Below are positions 26,035 through 37,400 of a stretch of DNA of 64,000 nucleotides, piece by piece. Position 1 is the stretch's first letter. The number at the start of each line of letters is the position of its first letter. The notes beneath the pieces were generated by a model. The model did not search any database, was not told the origin of the DNA, and saw only the letters and a list, made by a program, of their open reading frames with translations. Position numbers and translations under genes: made by a program. Source of the DNA: Macrostomum hystrix. Its lineage: Eukaryota > Platyhelminthes > Macrostomidae. The stretch lies in NCBI GenBank assembly GCA_950097015.1, contig CATNEN010000001.1:7621001-7685000 (forward strand). The letters are read 5' to 3'.

Positions 26035-26448
26035 TATATACATTGGATTTATATTTATTTACAAAGTAAGCCTATTGTTGTGAAATTTGTATTGACCCTC
26101 TTTCTTGTCCTTGTTTTCTCTAAGCCAAGTCTATATGGATTGGTTTTTCCTTCCATTCTAGTCAGCCCTCTCTAGTCTAGCCTAGCCCTACCCATTTATC
26201 TTACCTCCTTTGGTTTTGGTTTACTTTTTATTGAACAGTTTTATTTCCCTTATCAAAAATTTTATATATTTGTTTTTAACTCTTACCTGTAGGTTATTAC
26301 TAACAAATAAATTCCCCCTTTGGGGAAGGGATAGAGGGAGGAAAGGAGAATTAGCTTTGAAGCCCTGTCAAAAAGAGTTTAAGTTCTAGATCATATTCAT
26401 ACAGTTGTGCAATATATGATTTTTTACACATTGTATCATTTTAATATC
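26035..26448. other. Spacer before the unrecognised 966-residue gene
   Basis: AT-rich with pyrimidine tracts. Nothing specific was seen. It should hold either a promoter or the end of an upstream intron, since an acceptor-like TTCTTGCAG lies at 26455-26463. Confidence 0.4.
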
Positions 26449-29400
26449 ATGCAATTCTTGCAGCAGCAGCAGAGACAACTGCCACTGTCATCACAGCAGA
26501 CTGGTTCATGCTGTGGTCGTCTCGTAGCTCTATCTCATCCAATTAAATCCAGTAGAAAATGTTGCCTGCTTCTCAAACTATTGCCAAAATCAGCAGCACC
26601 TTTGATAAACTATGGCCAGCTGTCACATCCAGATCATTGTTTCTGTCGCACAGAGACTGTCATTGTTATGTGTGATCAAACCAATGAAGCTTGTCGTCGT
26701 CTAGTTGAATTTCACAGCAGTTTAACTGTTGGAGATTGGTTGGAATTCTCTAGTATTTCGCGACCAGTTAAGTTGGCTTTGGACTCAGTCGAGTTTGGTT
26801 GCTGGCGTTGCGATTTGAATGAGAATTTTGATTTGCTAAATGATACAAAGATTGTCAAAAGTAGACTCACACAAGGCGTCAAAGTGTCTACTAATTCTGG
26901 TGTACACAAATGCAGTTGCATTGTTAGCCAGTGCTCCAGTTATCAAGAGTGGATTGACATTCGGATAGTGTCACTTTCATTGTGTTCATCAGCTGGCTTT
27001 GCTCGGGTCAACATTTTGGCAGCAAATGGCACAGGATTTGAGCGCTTGCAATTAGGCAGTGAAGGTAAGTAATTTCTTAATTAACTACTTGCTACTCACA
27101 GTAGCATCCAATGGCCGTTTAAGATTTATATTGCATCAAGTTTTTTATTTTATTATTCCTCAGAACCGGCTTTACTGGCCTATTTTCCTTCAACAATGAC
27201 TGCTTTGTCGCCTCGCACTGTTGGTTGCACGATTCGACTATGCAACGCGCATGTGTACACTGGCGTCGCGTGCCAGCCAATCAGATTGGCCACAAATAAT
27301 TCCATAGCGACAGTAATCGTAGCATTTGTGTACACTAGTTTTCATTGCCCAGAACTGGGTAATTTGACATTTATCAACACCACTAATAGTAGCGGAAACG
27401 TTGAAGTTAAAGAAAATCGGTCAATAAATCAAAACTGGCGAGTATGTCGTCAGTCTGGAGAGAATGACAGCTCAGCTGTACTGCGCCTGTTATCTTGGTC
27501 ATTGACACTGGAGAATGTTAAATCCAGCTCATCTCGATCTCTTTTGCCAGCACTTTGCAGCGCGTTGTCATTAGCAACCAAAGAATCTGTCGTCGAACCA
27601 CCTCAGCATCGAAGTCATCAACAATTGGTTGTCGATTTTATCAAAACTAGACAGCCAGATATTAACGGCGGCGGTGAAAATATTAACAGGCGATGTGCTT
27701 TGTCAAACACGCTGGCAATGTCATTGTCTGACCTGGCGACGATTAGCAATGAACCGGGCATTCTAATTGGTCAGCGTTTAGCCTTCGATTGCAATGGCGA
27801 ACGAATGCGTTTAGATTTATTTAAATCCAGTGCCCAACAGACCGATTCAAATTCGACATGCGTAGGAATTCGGCTAATATACGATGGCCTATTTAACCTT
27901 AGTTTGTCGACTAGTTTAACATCGATTGTTGCTTTGAAATTGACGCCCACTTTTAGACAGCTTCGTCAGATAATAATAAAAGATTGGGATGGTGTTGAAT
28001 GCTTACTAACTAGGCTAAGTTACTTGGTGACCAGTCATCATAAACTGCGTCCCAATATTCGCGCTTCAGTTTCAATGCAGAGATCAACAGTTTCTTTTGA
28101 ACTGACCGTGACTACTTGTCACAGCGTTGATTTTGGTTTGTTCAGTCTTGCTGGTCGAATTAATCCTAGCGTTACCAATAGTAATGGCCACTCAGTGCTG
28201 ATTGAAATGGAAGGCAGCGGTGAGTTCTTTGCTAATAGATTTGTTTGTTATTGAAGCCCTAGAAAAATAAGAATACTAATACTTAATTTTTCATATAAAT
28301 GCAGCTGGAATACTACGCGAGCTCCTACTACCGTCTGGCACTTATCGAATTGTCACAGACGAGAATTCTATGTCTAATTTGCTTCAGTCTACTAATGCTA
28401 CAGACGAATCTAATAATCAATCGCCTGCTCTGATTCGTTTAAGGCGTCGACCAATCAGTGTCGAGTGTGTTCGATTGCGCCAATCTGATTGGTTGACGCC
28501 GAGTCGAGCACGATCTTCGGGGCATCTGCGATTGTTCAGTTTAAGAGGCCGCTTATTAGATTTCGGATGTAGTTGCCATGGTAACAGCGACCAAAGCTAC
28601 GATTGTCAAGGTAACGCTTGGCTACTTATCGGCGATCCCCTAGCCGAAGAAGAGATTGCGCGAGTTGAATTCTCTACTCCCATCAATCGTCTAAGACGAT
28701 TTAAATTATTGAGCAGACTAGCTCAATCCGATCTGTGGATCGAAGATGTACTTCTACTGAATGTTAGCCGACGACAAATTGCCGATGCGGATGCTAGACG
28801 GTTAGAGTTGGATTGCATCTGCACCGATGGTAATCCTACAATGCATCTCTTGTCTGTGACTCGTTCAGCTAACGGTCGACCGCCTCTACCAACTTCTCGG
28901 GCGTTGATGAGCGAACCGCACCCAGAATGGGACAGCATTGGTGGCCTCATTGAATTCAGCTTGCCACCGTCTCCGCCATCGTCTATGATGGCTGCTGTTG
29001 AACCCGAAGTTCGTTGTCTAACTAATTGGTGCGACGAAGGTCGAGTGTTCCAGCTCGACTGTTTCATGTCGGCTGTCTGTCGATTACAGGTCTGTTGAAC
29101 GCGAAATTAAAGTAATACAGCCCACTAACTTCAAAAAAACTTCATAATTCTTAATCCCTGATTTCAGTTTCAACCGTCAACTGCTTCTGCTGTTCCTAAT
29201 CAGCGCATGAACCGGGGGCACAGCAGAATGCCTTTAGCCGAGGCATTCGTACTGCTGCAGGACGGCACACAAACAGCCGGCCTATCCTGTCGAGGCTTCA
29301 TTAATATTTGTCGCCTTTTAGCATTTCCGCAACGATTTGCTGATAGTTTATCATCGATCAATCATTTATTGACTTATCGACGTTGCTGGGACGACGGCAA

Positions 29401-29611
29401 CGGTGGAGGCGGAGGCAACGCAACTGGCGATGGCTCCTATCTGACCGAAGTTCTTCGCTACTATTTGGAAAGCAGCATTTGTCGTCGTCCCCTTAGCCTA
29501 TTGGTTCGTTTGCGTCGCCAACCGTTGCTAATGACGCAATTGACACCAAATGATCTATTGCCGCGTAGAAGACTACCGGATGTGTCGCTAACGCTGATGA
29601 AGGTGCTTTAA
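26449..29611 (+). CDS. Unrecognised Cys-containing protein, about 966 residues
   Basis: I do not recognise this protein. Four exons join in phase: 26449-27064, 27164-28219, 28305-29089 and 29168-29611. The introns are short (78-99 bp) and end in CAG, with donors GTAAGT, GTGAGT and GTCTGT. Visible features are scattered cysteines with repeated C-x-C pairs (CFC, CSC, CSC, CIC), several N-x-S/T sites (for example NNS, NLS, NTT), and a Gly-rich turn near the C-terminus (GNGGGGGNATGDG). No transmembrane segment or known domain was seen. This could suit a secreted or lumenal protein, but no signal peptide is seen at the ATG at 26449. The reading may enter from an upstream exon through the acceptor at 26463, directly before a CAG run. 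Short introns without minisatellites set it apart from its neighbours. Confidence 0.72.
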
Positions 29612-30171
29612 AATGCTAGTATCTATGGCAATTACCTGCGTTTGCCATTTACAGTTGAGGTTGTATTTAAGAAAATATACCATCGATATTAAAACAAATT
29701 TTCGCGAGCCAAAATGAAAACATAAATTTCATGTAATAGGAGAAATTATAAATTCGTGATTTCAACGCTTCACTACTGCTTTGCTTCTCAGTAAACTGAA
29801 AGTACCATTTAGTTTCTAAGCATGTTTCTACTGAGTTCATTGTTTTATTATTGTAAACTACCATTATAAAAATTCTGGTGCTAATTTTATACGCACATTT
29901 ATTTTTTACTTCTCATTTTTTTATTCAATTTTTTGTTTTATCACGGTGGTATCTGCATTTGTAGTATTTATTAGTTGTTTTCAACTTTACTATTCAGCTT
30001 AAACCTGGAATTGTACAATGCTATGAGCCATTAATTATATGATATACATAAACTAAATACTTACTCATATAGTAAAGGTGTTATGTTCTTCCTTTTCTAG
30101 AAAATTACTATTATCATTATCAGAAAATAGCCATTAATAGCCAAGTCTTTAACAACCACTAACAGCAATCA
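29612..30171. other. AT-rich spacer
   Basis: 3' flank of the unrecognised gene. Several AT-rich runs, no exon evidence. Confidence 0.5.
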
Positions 30172-30432
30172 TTTGACCTGCAGCCAGCGAGGAGGCAATT
30201 CTGCGTATTTCGCTGACTCGCACGCAGATACTGTACACAGGCACACAGGTGTGTACATCTGGTCTGACTTTCTCATTGTCAGACAGTGTACACTCTCACT
30301 GTGCCTTAGAGGTCGGCCATTAAGGACGTAAATTGCACGACAGGCCCCCAAGCCGCGGCTGCGCCCCAAATGAGTGTGGCCTCACAACGGAATCGAGCCC
30401 AGGGACATTGTTGCGAGAGGCAGACGTGTTAA
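30172..30432 (-). mobile_element. tRNA-derived SINE, family 2, second copy
   Basis: Closely matches the element at 10945-11238 over most of its length (shared CAGGTGTGTACATCTG, AGTGTACACTCTCACTGTGCC, GGACATTGTTGCGAG). The tRNA-head end is cut after GCAGACGTGTTAAAT. It lies just upstream of the COX5B-like gene. Confidence 0.8.
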
Positions 30433-30552
30433 ATCAATAATTTCAATCTTCAGCTAAGTCGAAACAATTTTTCTTTAATTTTCAGCGAATAATTTCGCCC
30501 TACTTTACAAGCCTTTAATAAAGTTGAGCAACTAAAAGTACAAAGACTAGTG

Positions 30553-33164
30553 ATGTCTCGCTTCGTATTGGCCGCCACGTCTATGCTAACTGTTCGCGGT
30601 AGCCTTCGAATGGTATCGCGCAGCCTCGGCTCCGGCGGCGGTCATCAAGTTGTTGAAAATACCACCAAGGAGAATTTCTTGGAGAAGGATATGGAATGCA
30701 TTGATATGCACAAGGGCAAGCAGTTTGTTGATGGCGGTCTGCCCGACGCTCTTGGCTACGCTGTCGGACGCTCCAGGATGGAAAAACTGGCCGAGCTAGC
30801 TGGCAACGACCAGTTCTACGAGACTAAACTGTACCACTTCTTTCCCAATAGCAAGGAGAAGCCGCATCTGGTACCTAGCCATATTCACTATCGCCAAGTT
30901 GGCTGTCCATGCCAAGAAACCAGCGTCAGCTATACCTTCTTGCACAAGAATGTCAACCAGAGGTTTGTTCGGATTGTTTCTCTGCGATTTATTGATCTAG
31001 AAGATGTTGTAGCCTAGTGGTTAGGGCGTCGGACTAACCACTTGAAGGTCGGGGGTTCGATTCCCGACACCACTAACACAATTTGTGTCGTTTAGCAAGA
31101 CACTTAGTGCTTCAGTTCACCCAGCTATTAAATGGGTACGGTAGTCAATAGTCGGTTCAACTTGAGGATCTGGGAAGATTGTAGGTTCAACTTGAGGATC
31201 TGGGAAGATTGTAGGTTCAACTTGAGGATCTGGGAAGATTTTAGGTTTAACTTGAGGATCTGGGAAGATTTCAGGTTTAAGTTGAGGATCTGGGAAGATT
31301 TTAGGTTTAACTTGAGGATCTGGGAAGATTTTAGCTTTAACTTGAGGATCTGGGAAGATTTTAGGTTTAACTTGAGGATCTGGGAAGATTGTAGGTTCAA
31401 CTTGAGGATCTGGGAAGATTTTAGGTTTAACTTGAGGATCTGGGAAGATTTCAGGTTTAAGTTGAGGATCTGGGAAGATTTTAGGTTTAACTTGAGGATC
31501 TGGGAAGATTTTAGCTTTAACTTGAGGATCTGGGAAGATTTTAGGTTTAACTTGAGGATCTGGGAAGATTTTAGGTTCAACTTGAGGATCTGGGAAGATT
31601 TTAGGTTTAACTTGAGGATCTGGGAAGATTTTAGCTTTAACTTGAGGATCTGGGAAGATTTTAGCTTTAACTTAAGGATCTGGGAAGATTTTAGCTTTAA
31701 CTTGAGGATCTGGGAAGATTTTAGGTTTAACTTGAGGATCTGGGAAGATTTTAGCTTTAACTTGAGGATCTGGGAAGATTTTAGCTTTAACTTGAGGATC
31801 TGGGAAGATTTTAGCTTTAACTTAAGGATCTGGGAAGATTTTAGGTTCAATTTGTGTGAAGAATTGAGAGAACCAGTCAGCGGTTTAATTGTCAGAAAAG
31901 TACGCGCTCACACTCGCATGCAGCGCGGGTCATTTATATTATTTTATCAGCACGTTGGCATCAATGTACATATATTATGAACTGGATTAATGTACATACT
32001 GGCTTGGACAGGCAGGTAATAATTTAACAACGTGCTAAATGAAACGTTGCACGTGCAACGTACAACGTGCTAATACGAGTATAGGACTAAATGAAAGGTT
32101 AGAATATTTTTATAAGCAGCGGAGCTCTCACAATTTGAGGATCTGGGAAGATTTTAGGTTCAATAGCTGCGGCTATGCTGTCGGCTGCACATCTGGTCCA
32201 ATTGGGGCAGGTGTAATCAATTATTATATTTATTGTTATAAGTTTAATTTGTTGATTTGGCAGGATTATAGGATCAATTTGAAAATCGATGTTGATCATT
32301 TAACAGTAGCACTACGAAGCCATTTTGGCGCCATGGGGAATTCCCCTTCAGTGAAATTTTTTGGCAGCGCCTGAATACTAACACCGTTGGGTGGTGACTG
32401 ATTGGTTGACAGACTAGGCGATGGTGTCTTGTGGTTGAGCTGCGCCTAATATTTAGGCTTGATCAGTGAAATTGGAGAAATTCGCGTCAGGGTGTCCATA
32501 GTGGCCTTGTTCCACCTGTTGTAGCCCTTGAAGGTCCAGCAAATCCGTCTAGACAAAGTTAGGTGACCACCAAAGACGGAGATGATGCAGGCACATTCAG
32601 GTGACATGCTGATAAATTCGAAGGCCCGGCAAGTATCAAATACACTAGCCTTAAGGGAAAAATCTGACCTTCGGCCAGAACCATTGAATATCTCGACGGT
32701 CTGAAGAGCTGGCGACTTGATTCTTGTTTCAGAGGATGCGCAACATAAATTTGGCCCGTGTTCTTGACTTTCGTGTGCTTGCGTTGTTCCGTTCGGGTGC
32801 AGTGAAAAAATGGTCACAGTGGGGGTGGTAGTTCTACTCTTAATGCTGTTATATTTATTCATTTGTGTTCCACTGTCCCAGGTGCTTCTGCGGCCACCAC
32901 ATGCGCCTAGTGTCCTACGACGAGTACTTCCAGGACCTGCGCAAGCGAATCACGGCCTGCTACGAGGCCTATCACAAACTGCCGGAGGGCAAGCGCTCCT
33001 TCGACGTCTTGGACGAGGAGTTCAAGGTTCTGGTCCACAATTATCCCATGGTGGTTGGACCCATTGAACGCGGCGCTCTTGAAGGCGCCCTGCCGCCAAA
33101 GACCTGGAAGGAGCTGGAGGACAACCTTGGCAATCTGCGAACTCCGCTAATTAACCTGCACTAG
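30553..33164 (+). CDS. COX5B: Cytochrome c oxidase subunit 5B-like protein, extended
   Basis: COX5B is a nuclear-encoded, zinc-binding subunit of mitochondrial complex IV on the matrix side. Exon 1 is 30553-30962 and exon 2 is 32882-33164, joined in phase to give 230 residues. The N-terminus (MSRFVLAATSMLTVRGSLR) is a typical presequence. The core HLVPSHIHYRQVGCPCQE, then TFLHKNVNQRCFCGHHMRLV, follows the COX5B pattern: a C-x-C, a W/FLHK block, a second cysteine pair, then LV. Oddities: the second pair is C-x-C where the family has C-x-x-C, and about 80 extra residues follow the zinc fold, where vertebrate COX5B (about 129 residues) ends. An AG at 30484 suggests a spliced 5'UTR. The 1.9-kb intron holds a split SINE, a 30-bp minisatellite and a reverse-strand frame. 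Confidence 0.8.
31005..32235 (+). mobile_element. SINE family 1 split by a minisatellite
   Basis: The 5' half (31005-31145) has the best tRNA-like head in the window, with A box TAGCCTAGTGG and B box GGTTCGATTCC, then TTTAGCAAGACACTTA and AAATGGGTAC. The 3' half (32155-32235) has AATAGCTGCGGCTATGCTG through CAGGTGTAATCAATTATTA. About 1 kb lies between them, mostly the 30-bp array. A lone unit of that array at 32130 touches the 3' half. Confidence 0.82.
31146..31855. repeat. Intronic minisatellite, 30-bp unit, inside a SINE
   Basis: About 23 units of GAGGATCTGGGAAGATTTTA plus ten bases in COX5B intron 1. With a unit of 30, both strands are open for over 240 codons with ten-residue periods (FRFNLRIWED on plus, LKSSQILKLK on minus). 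These are artefacts of the period. Confidence 0.97.
32446..32862 (-). pseudogene. Possible kelch-like reverse-strand fragment in a COX5B intron
   Basis: This stretch of the intron is open on the minus strand for 138 codons. Unlike the repeat frames, it reads like protein. Its later half has VEIFNGSG, then IISVFGGHLTLSRRICWTF and YNRWNKATMDTLTRIS, resembling a kelch blade (GG, aromatic, spaced NRW and R). A possible acceptor (CTGAAACAAG) precedes the similar part. No other blades were seen, so it is a fragment, an isolated exon or chance. Confidence 0.35.
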
Positions 33165-33817
33165 AACAGACGAACTTCAGCCGCGGACAAACAACCCCGA
33201 GAGTCTGTTAAATGGGATTTAAAAAATAGACAATTCGAAATTCACTTAGCCTAGACTAACTGACTGAAATAGAACTGTTTTACTGTATTCTATTTATCCA
33301 TCCTTACATAGTAGTCTGTTTGAAAAAGTATCTGGAAATGAAAACAAATAGAAATACTTTTATACTACTTAGAACGAGTAGTCTTATTTGCCTATGTGTC
33401 GGAAAATGCAAAACTCAAGCAAACTCTAATAATAAGAAACGGTAATTAAATTCTGTTTTTTTTGTCTTACGCCTCTTTGTGTACCTCTACTTCTTAGAAA
33501 GAAAACTAGCACAACAAGGCTGCGCTGTCATCAATTGACATTTGAAAGTCACTTTAAAGTATGCCGGAAATGATGAATTATGTCATCTTATATCTTGAGT
33601 TTGGCTTAGTTGTTGTTAGCTAATCAGCTATCAAACTTAACTGTTCGATTTATTAGCAACATCTCTGAGGCGGTCGAAAATTATTTGGCAGGTTAAGCAA
33701 AGAAACCACAAATAAATTGTCTCCGATTAAAATGTTTTTTTTCGGTTACTAATTCTGACTAGAGGAGTCTGTTTTCGTTATTTCTTCCTCGGTTTAGAAT
33801 TTAGCGTGTTACGTCAT
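33165..33817. other. Spacer between COX5B-like and UFSP2 genes
   Basis: 3' flank of COX5B. No exon evidence. The first UFSP2 exon, if separate, must lie here or within the next 670 bases, but I cannot place it. Confidence 0.5.
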
Positions 33818-34405
33818 TATAGTCGGTAAACTCGGGCCCGCGGGCCGTATGCGGCCCTCAAAGCTCCCAAATCCGGCCCGCTGCCCCTTCCAACACCTTC
33901 AGTATCTTGTCTCATCTTTCCCTTATCTCATCTCTGTCTCTCATCTGGAGATAGAGTCTCATCTCTCCTGTGTCATCTCTCCTTTGTCCCATCTATCCCG
34001 TATCTCATCTCTCCCGTGTCTCATCCATCCGTGTTTCATCTATCCCTTATCTTATCTCTCCCCTGTCTCATCTCTTCCATGTCTCATCTCTCCCGTATCT
34101 CATCTCTCCCGTGTCTCATCTCTCCCGTGTCTCATCTCTTCCATGTCTCATCTCTCCCCTGTCTCATCTCTCCCGTGTCTCATCCATCCCATGTCTTATC
34201 TCTTCTCTATCTCTCCTCTCTCTCTAATCTGTAGATAGAGTGTCTCATCTCTTCCCTTTCTCATCTATCCCGTCTCATCTCTTCTCAGTCTTATCTCCCG
34301 CTGTCTTATCTATCCCCTTTCCCATATTCCTACAGTGAATGCTACCCGCTGTCGTATTTTAGGTTCTCTCCATGGCCCGCACGCTAATAAGTTTGCTGGC
34401 CACTG
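33818..34405. mobile_element. hAT-like MITE hosting a minisatellite
   Basis: The left end AGTCGGTAAACTCGGGCCCG, then CGGGCCGTATGCGGCCC, resembles hAT-type ends with a GGCCCGCGGGCC core. The right end ATGGCCCGCACGCTAATAAG, then TTTGCTGGCCACTG, reads on the other strand as CAGTGGCCAGCAAACTTATT, a matching inverted terminus. The match is imperfect and no clear 8-bp target duplication remains. The interior is almost all minisatellite. Confidence 0.6.
33895..34330. repeat. Minisatellite, ~15-16-bp pyrimidine-rich unit
   Basis: Units of the type CTCATCTCTCCCGTGT. All three plus-strand frames stay open as SHLSRVSSLPCLI-type repeats, which are not proteins. The array lies within the hAT-like ends upstream of the first UFSP2 exon seen. 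Confidence 0.93.
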
Positions 34406-34487
34406 TCATATGAATTTGGAAATATACAGTTTTTTTTCATATATTAGCAGTCTGTAGCGGAATCGTATGTCATTTTTATCTTTCTAG

Positions 34488-37400
34488 TCGGATCAAGCCA
34501 TCGATATCTACGACGACCTCCCCACTGGGGCGGCGCCAATCATAACTGGCGGCGGCAGCTTCAAAGGCGCCAGCGGAGAAGTCAAAAATGGTCGAGATCT
34601 TGCGCACATACGCGTAACAGCCTGGCTAACATCCGACGCCTCTGATTGGTCGAATCTGCCGGAAGCTTTAGCGGAACGCCTTGAGAGTGATCGGCGCCGT
34701 TTGATCTCTGCCGGCGTCGGCGCTTTTGTAGTTAATGACGGATCTTCGCTAGCCAAATTCCTGTCCGAATCTAAGAAATCCAATTTGGGCGCCTACGATC
34801 ATCCAGCGAGATTAACCTGCCGGTGGAGTCACGGCGCTGCCGATGTTGATTGCACTGTTCCCATAGCAACGGTTGTCACCGACGCCGCTGGTAGTCATCG
34901 TTCTAATAGACGAAGTGTCAGTGTTGCGCTTCGATTTGATTATTTGTGTGCGGTGTTAATTGGCGGCAGTTATGACGATGACGTCAGTGACACCTGGCGA
35001 AAGTTGGACTCTGGCCTAGTTGACTATGCTCGCCAATTAGGCTTAGCTGTTTCCAAGTGGCACCAACCCGTAGATACTAATTATTATCGATTAGCTGAGC
35101 CATTGATTAGCGGCCGGCCCAGGTTAGTTAGAGTTCTGTACCCGGCCGGAGCTCTGCCTGATGAGCAGCGACTGTTGCGTCACGCTTGGCACGATCAGCT
35201 CGGAGTGGCCAAGACTGGTCCTGTGTTTTGGCCAGCTATGAAACTGAAGTTCCTTGGCGACTCCACAGCGGGACCCGATGGGGCTAACAATTGTAGCGAA
35301 GATGCAAGGCTAGTGATTAACCCACATTTGAAGGTTTGCAGTTTTTGTCTTTTTGGTGCGTTTAGTTAGATCGATGAATTCTTTGCCTTTGATCATTCGA
35401 TTGCAATTTATCCCATAATATGATCCTCATATCATACTTTATCCCATAATCTGATCCTCATATCATACTTTATCCCATAATATGATCCTCATATCATACT
35501 TTATCCCATAATATGATCCTCATATCATACTTAATCCCATAATCTAATCCTCATATCATACTTTATCCCATAATCTGATCCTCATATCATACTTTATCCC
35601 ATAATCTGATCCTCATATCATACTTTATCCCATAATCTGATCCTCATATCATACTTTATCCCATAATCTGATCCTCATATCATACTTTATCCCATAATCT
35701 GATCCTCATATCATACTTTGTCCCATAATCTGATCCTCATATCATAGTTTATCCCATAAAGGAGGTTGATGCCTTGTGGTTGCAGTGTCGGGCTGACGGC
35801 TTGAAGGTCGAGGTTTCGATTCCAGACTCCGATGGAACAATTTGTGTCCTTTAGCAAGACACTTAACAATGCATTGCTTCAGTTAAATAGGTTCCACCAT
35901 TAGCTGAGGTGAGAGGGTGTGGCGTCCCCCAGTCCATGGACTGAACAGCCGTACGCAGCCTTCAGATGCGCCGCGCAATAGCTGCGGCTGTGCTGTCAGG
36001 TGTAATAAATTCTGATTTTTTTATCTTAAGGGTGGCACAGTAAAAACTTGTTTACCCCATTATCAAGTCCTCGTATTATGCAAATATATGAAACTCCTTC
36101 TATACTACTAACAGTAGCAATTTGTAAATTTTCACGCAACACGCAGGCGAAGCCACAGCCGGACGCCGCGCCCTGGGTGACTAGGACTGTGCAGGGTGAT
36201 TATGCCTACTATCACTATGGCAGCTGCAGCTTCCACGACTCTGGCTGGGGTTGCGCCTACAGGTGCGCTGTCTTCTGAATCTGAATCCCCAGTTATTATT
36301 ACATGACTCTATTCAAATCCCATTCCAAGAAATCCCGTGCAGTGTTTTAAATCACACTTCTGTAGTTCCTATCCCTAGGAATTTCAAGAAAGCTTTTTAA
36401 ACCATATTTCTCAGAAGCCGATTGAGCTGCTCTAGAAATCCATTGAAGCTAACCGAATCCCATTTCTAGAAATCCCCTTGGAGCTAGCCGAATCCCATTT
36501 CTCTAAATCTCATTGTAGCTAACCGAATCCCATTTCTAGAAATCCCCTTGTAGCTAAACGAATCCCATTTCTAGAAATCCCCTTGTAGCTAAACGAATCT
36601 CATTTCTAGAAATCCCCTTGTAGCTAAACGAATCCCATTTCTTGAAATCCCCTTGTAGCTAAACGAATCCCATTTCTAGATATCCCCTTGTAGCTAAACG
36701 AATCCCATTTCTAGAAATCCCCTTGGAGCTATCCGAATCCCATTTCTCGAAATCTCATTGTAGCTAACCGAATCCCATTTCTAGAAATCTCATTGTAGCT
36801 AACCGAATCCCATTTCTTGAAATCCCCTTGTAGCTAAACGAATCCCATTTCTAGAAATCGCCTTGTAGCTAAACGAATCCCATTTCTTGAAATCCCCTTG
36901 TAGCTAAACGAATCCCATTTCTTGAAATCCCCTTGTAGCTAACCGAATCCCATTTCTAGATATCCCCTTGTAGCTAACCGAATCCCATTTCTTGAAATTC
37001 CCTTGTAGCTAACCGAAATCCATTTCTAGAAATCCCCTTGTAGCTAAACGAATCCCATTTCTAGAAATCCCCTTTGAGCTAACCGAATCCTTTTTTTAGA
37101 AATCCTCTTGGAGCAAACCGAATGCCCTTCTAGAAATCCCTTTAAATCCTTGAATTTCACTGAATTTCCTAAATTAGTTAATTCCTCCCAAAATATTTCC
37201 CGGAAACTCTAGTTGTGTGTGGCGTATATTTGTGCGTTAAAAAATCTCCCCATTTCCCAGATCCCTCCAGACGCTGATCTCCTGGCTGCGCCGTCGCGGT
37301 CTGACAGATGCCCCGGTGCCGCGGCACGAAGCGATTCAACGCGCCCTAGTTGATCTGGGCGACAAGCCAAAGTCTCTGATTGGCTCGCGACAATGGCTTG

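Noticed and set aside
31005-31080. Functional tRNA gene
   Set aside because: The A and B boxes are good, but the sequence runs on into the SINE body shared by six other loci, so it is a SINE head.
31128-31980. Long open frames on both strands (over 240 codons)
   Set aside because: They are produced by a 30-bp repeat whose length is a multiple of three, inside an intron.
33849-34238. Plus-strand frame as the missing first exon of UFSP2
   Set aside because: It consists of the MITE end and the pyrimidine-rich array. UFSP2-like sequence starts only at 34488.
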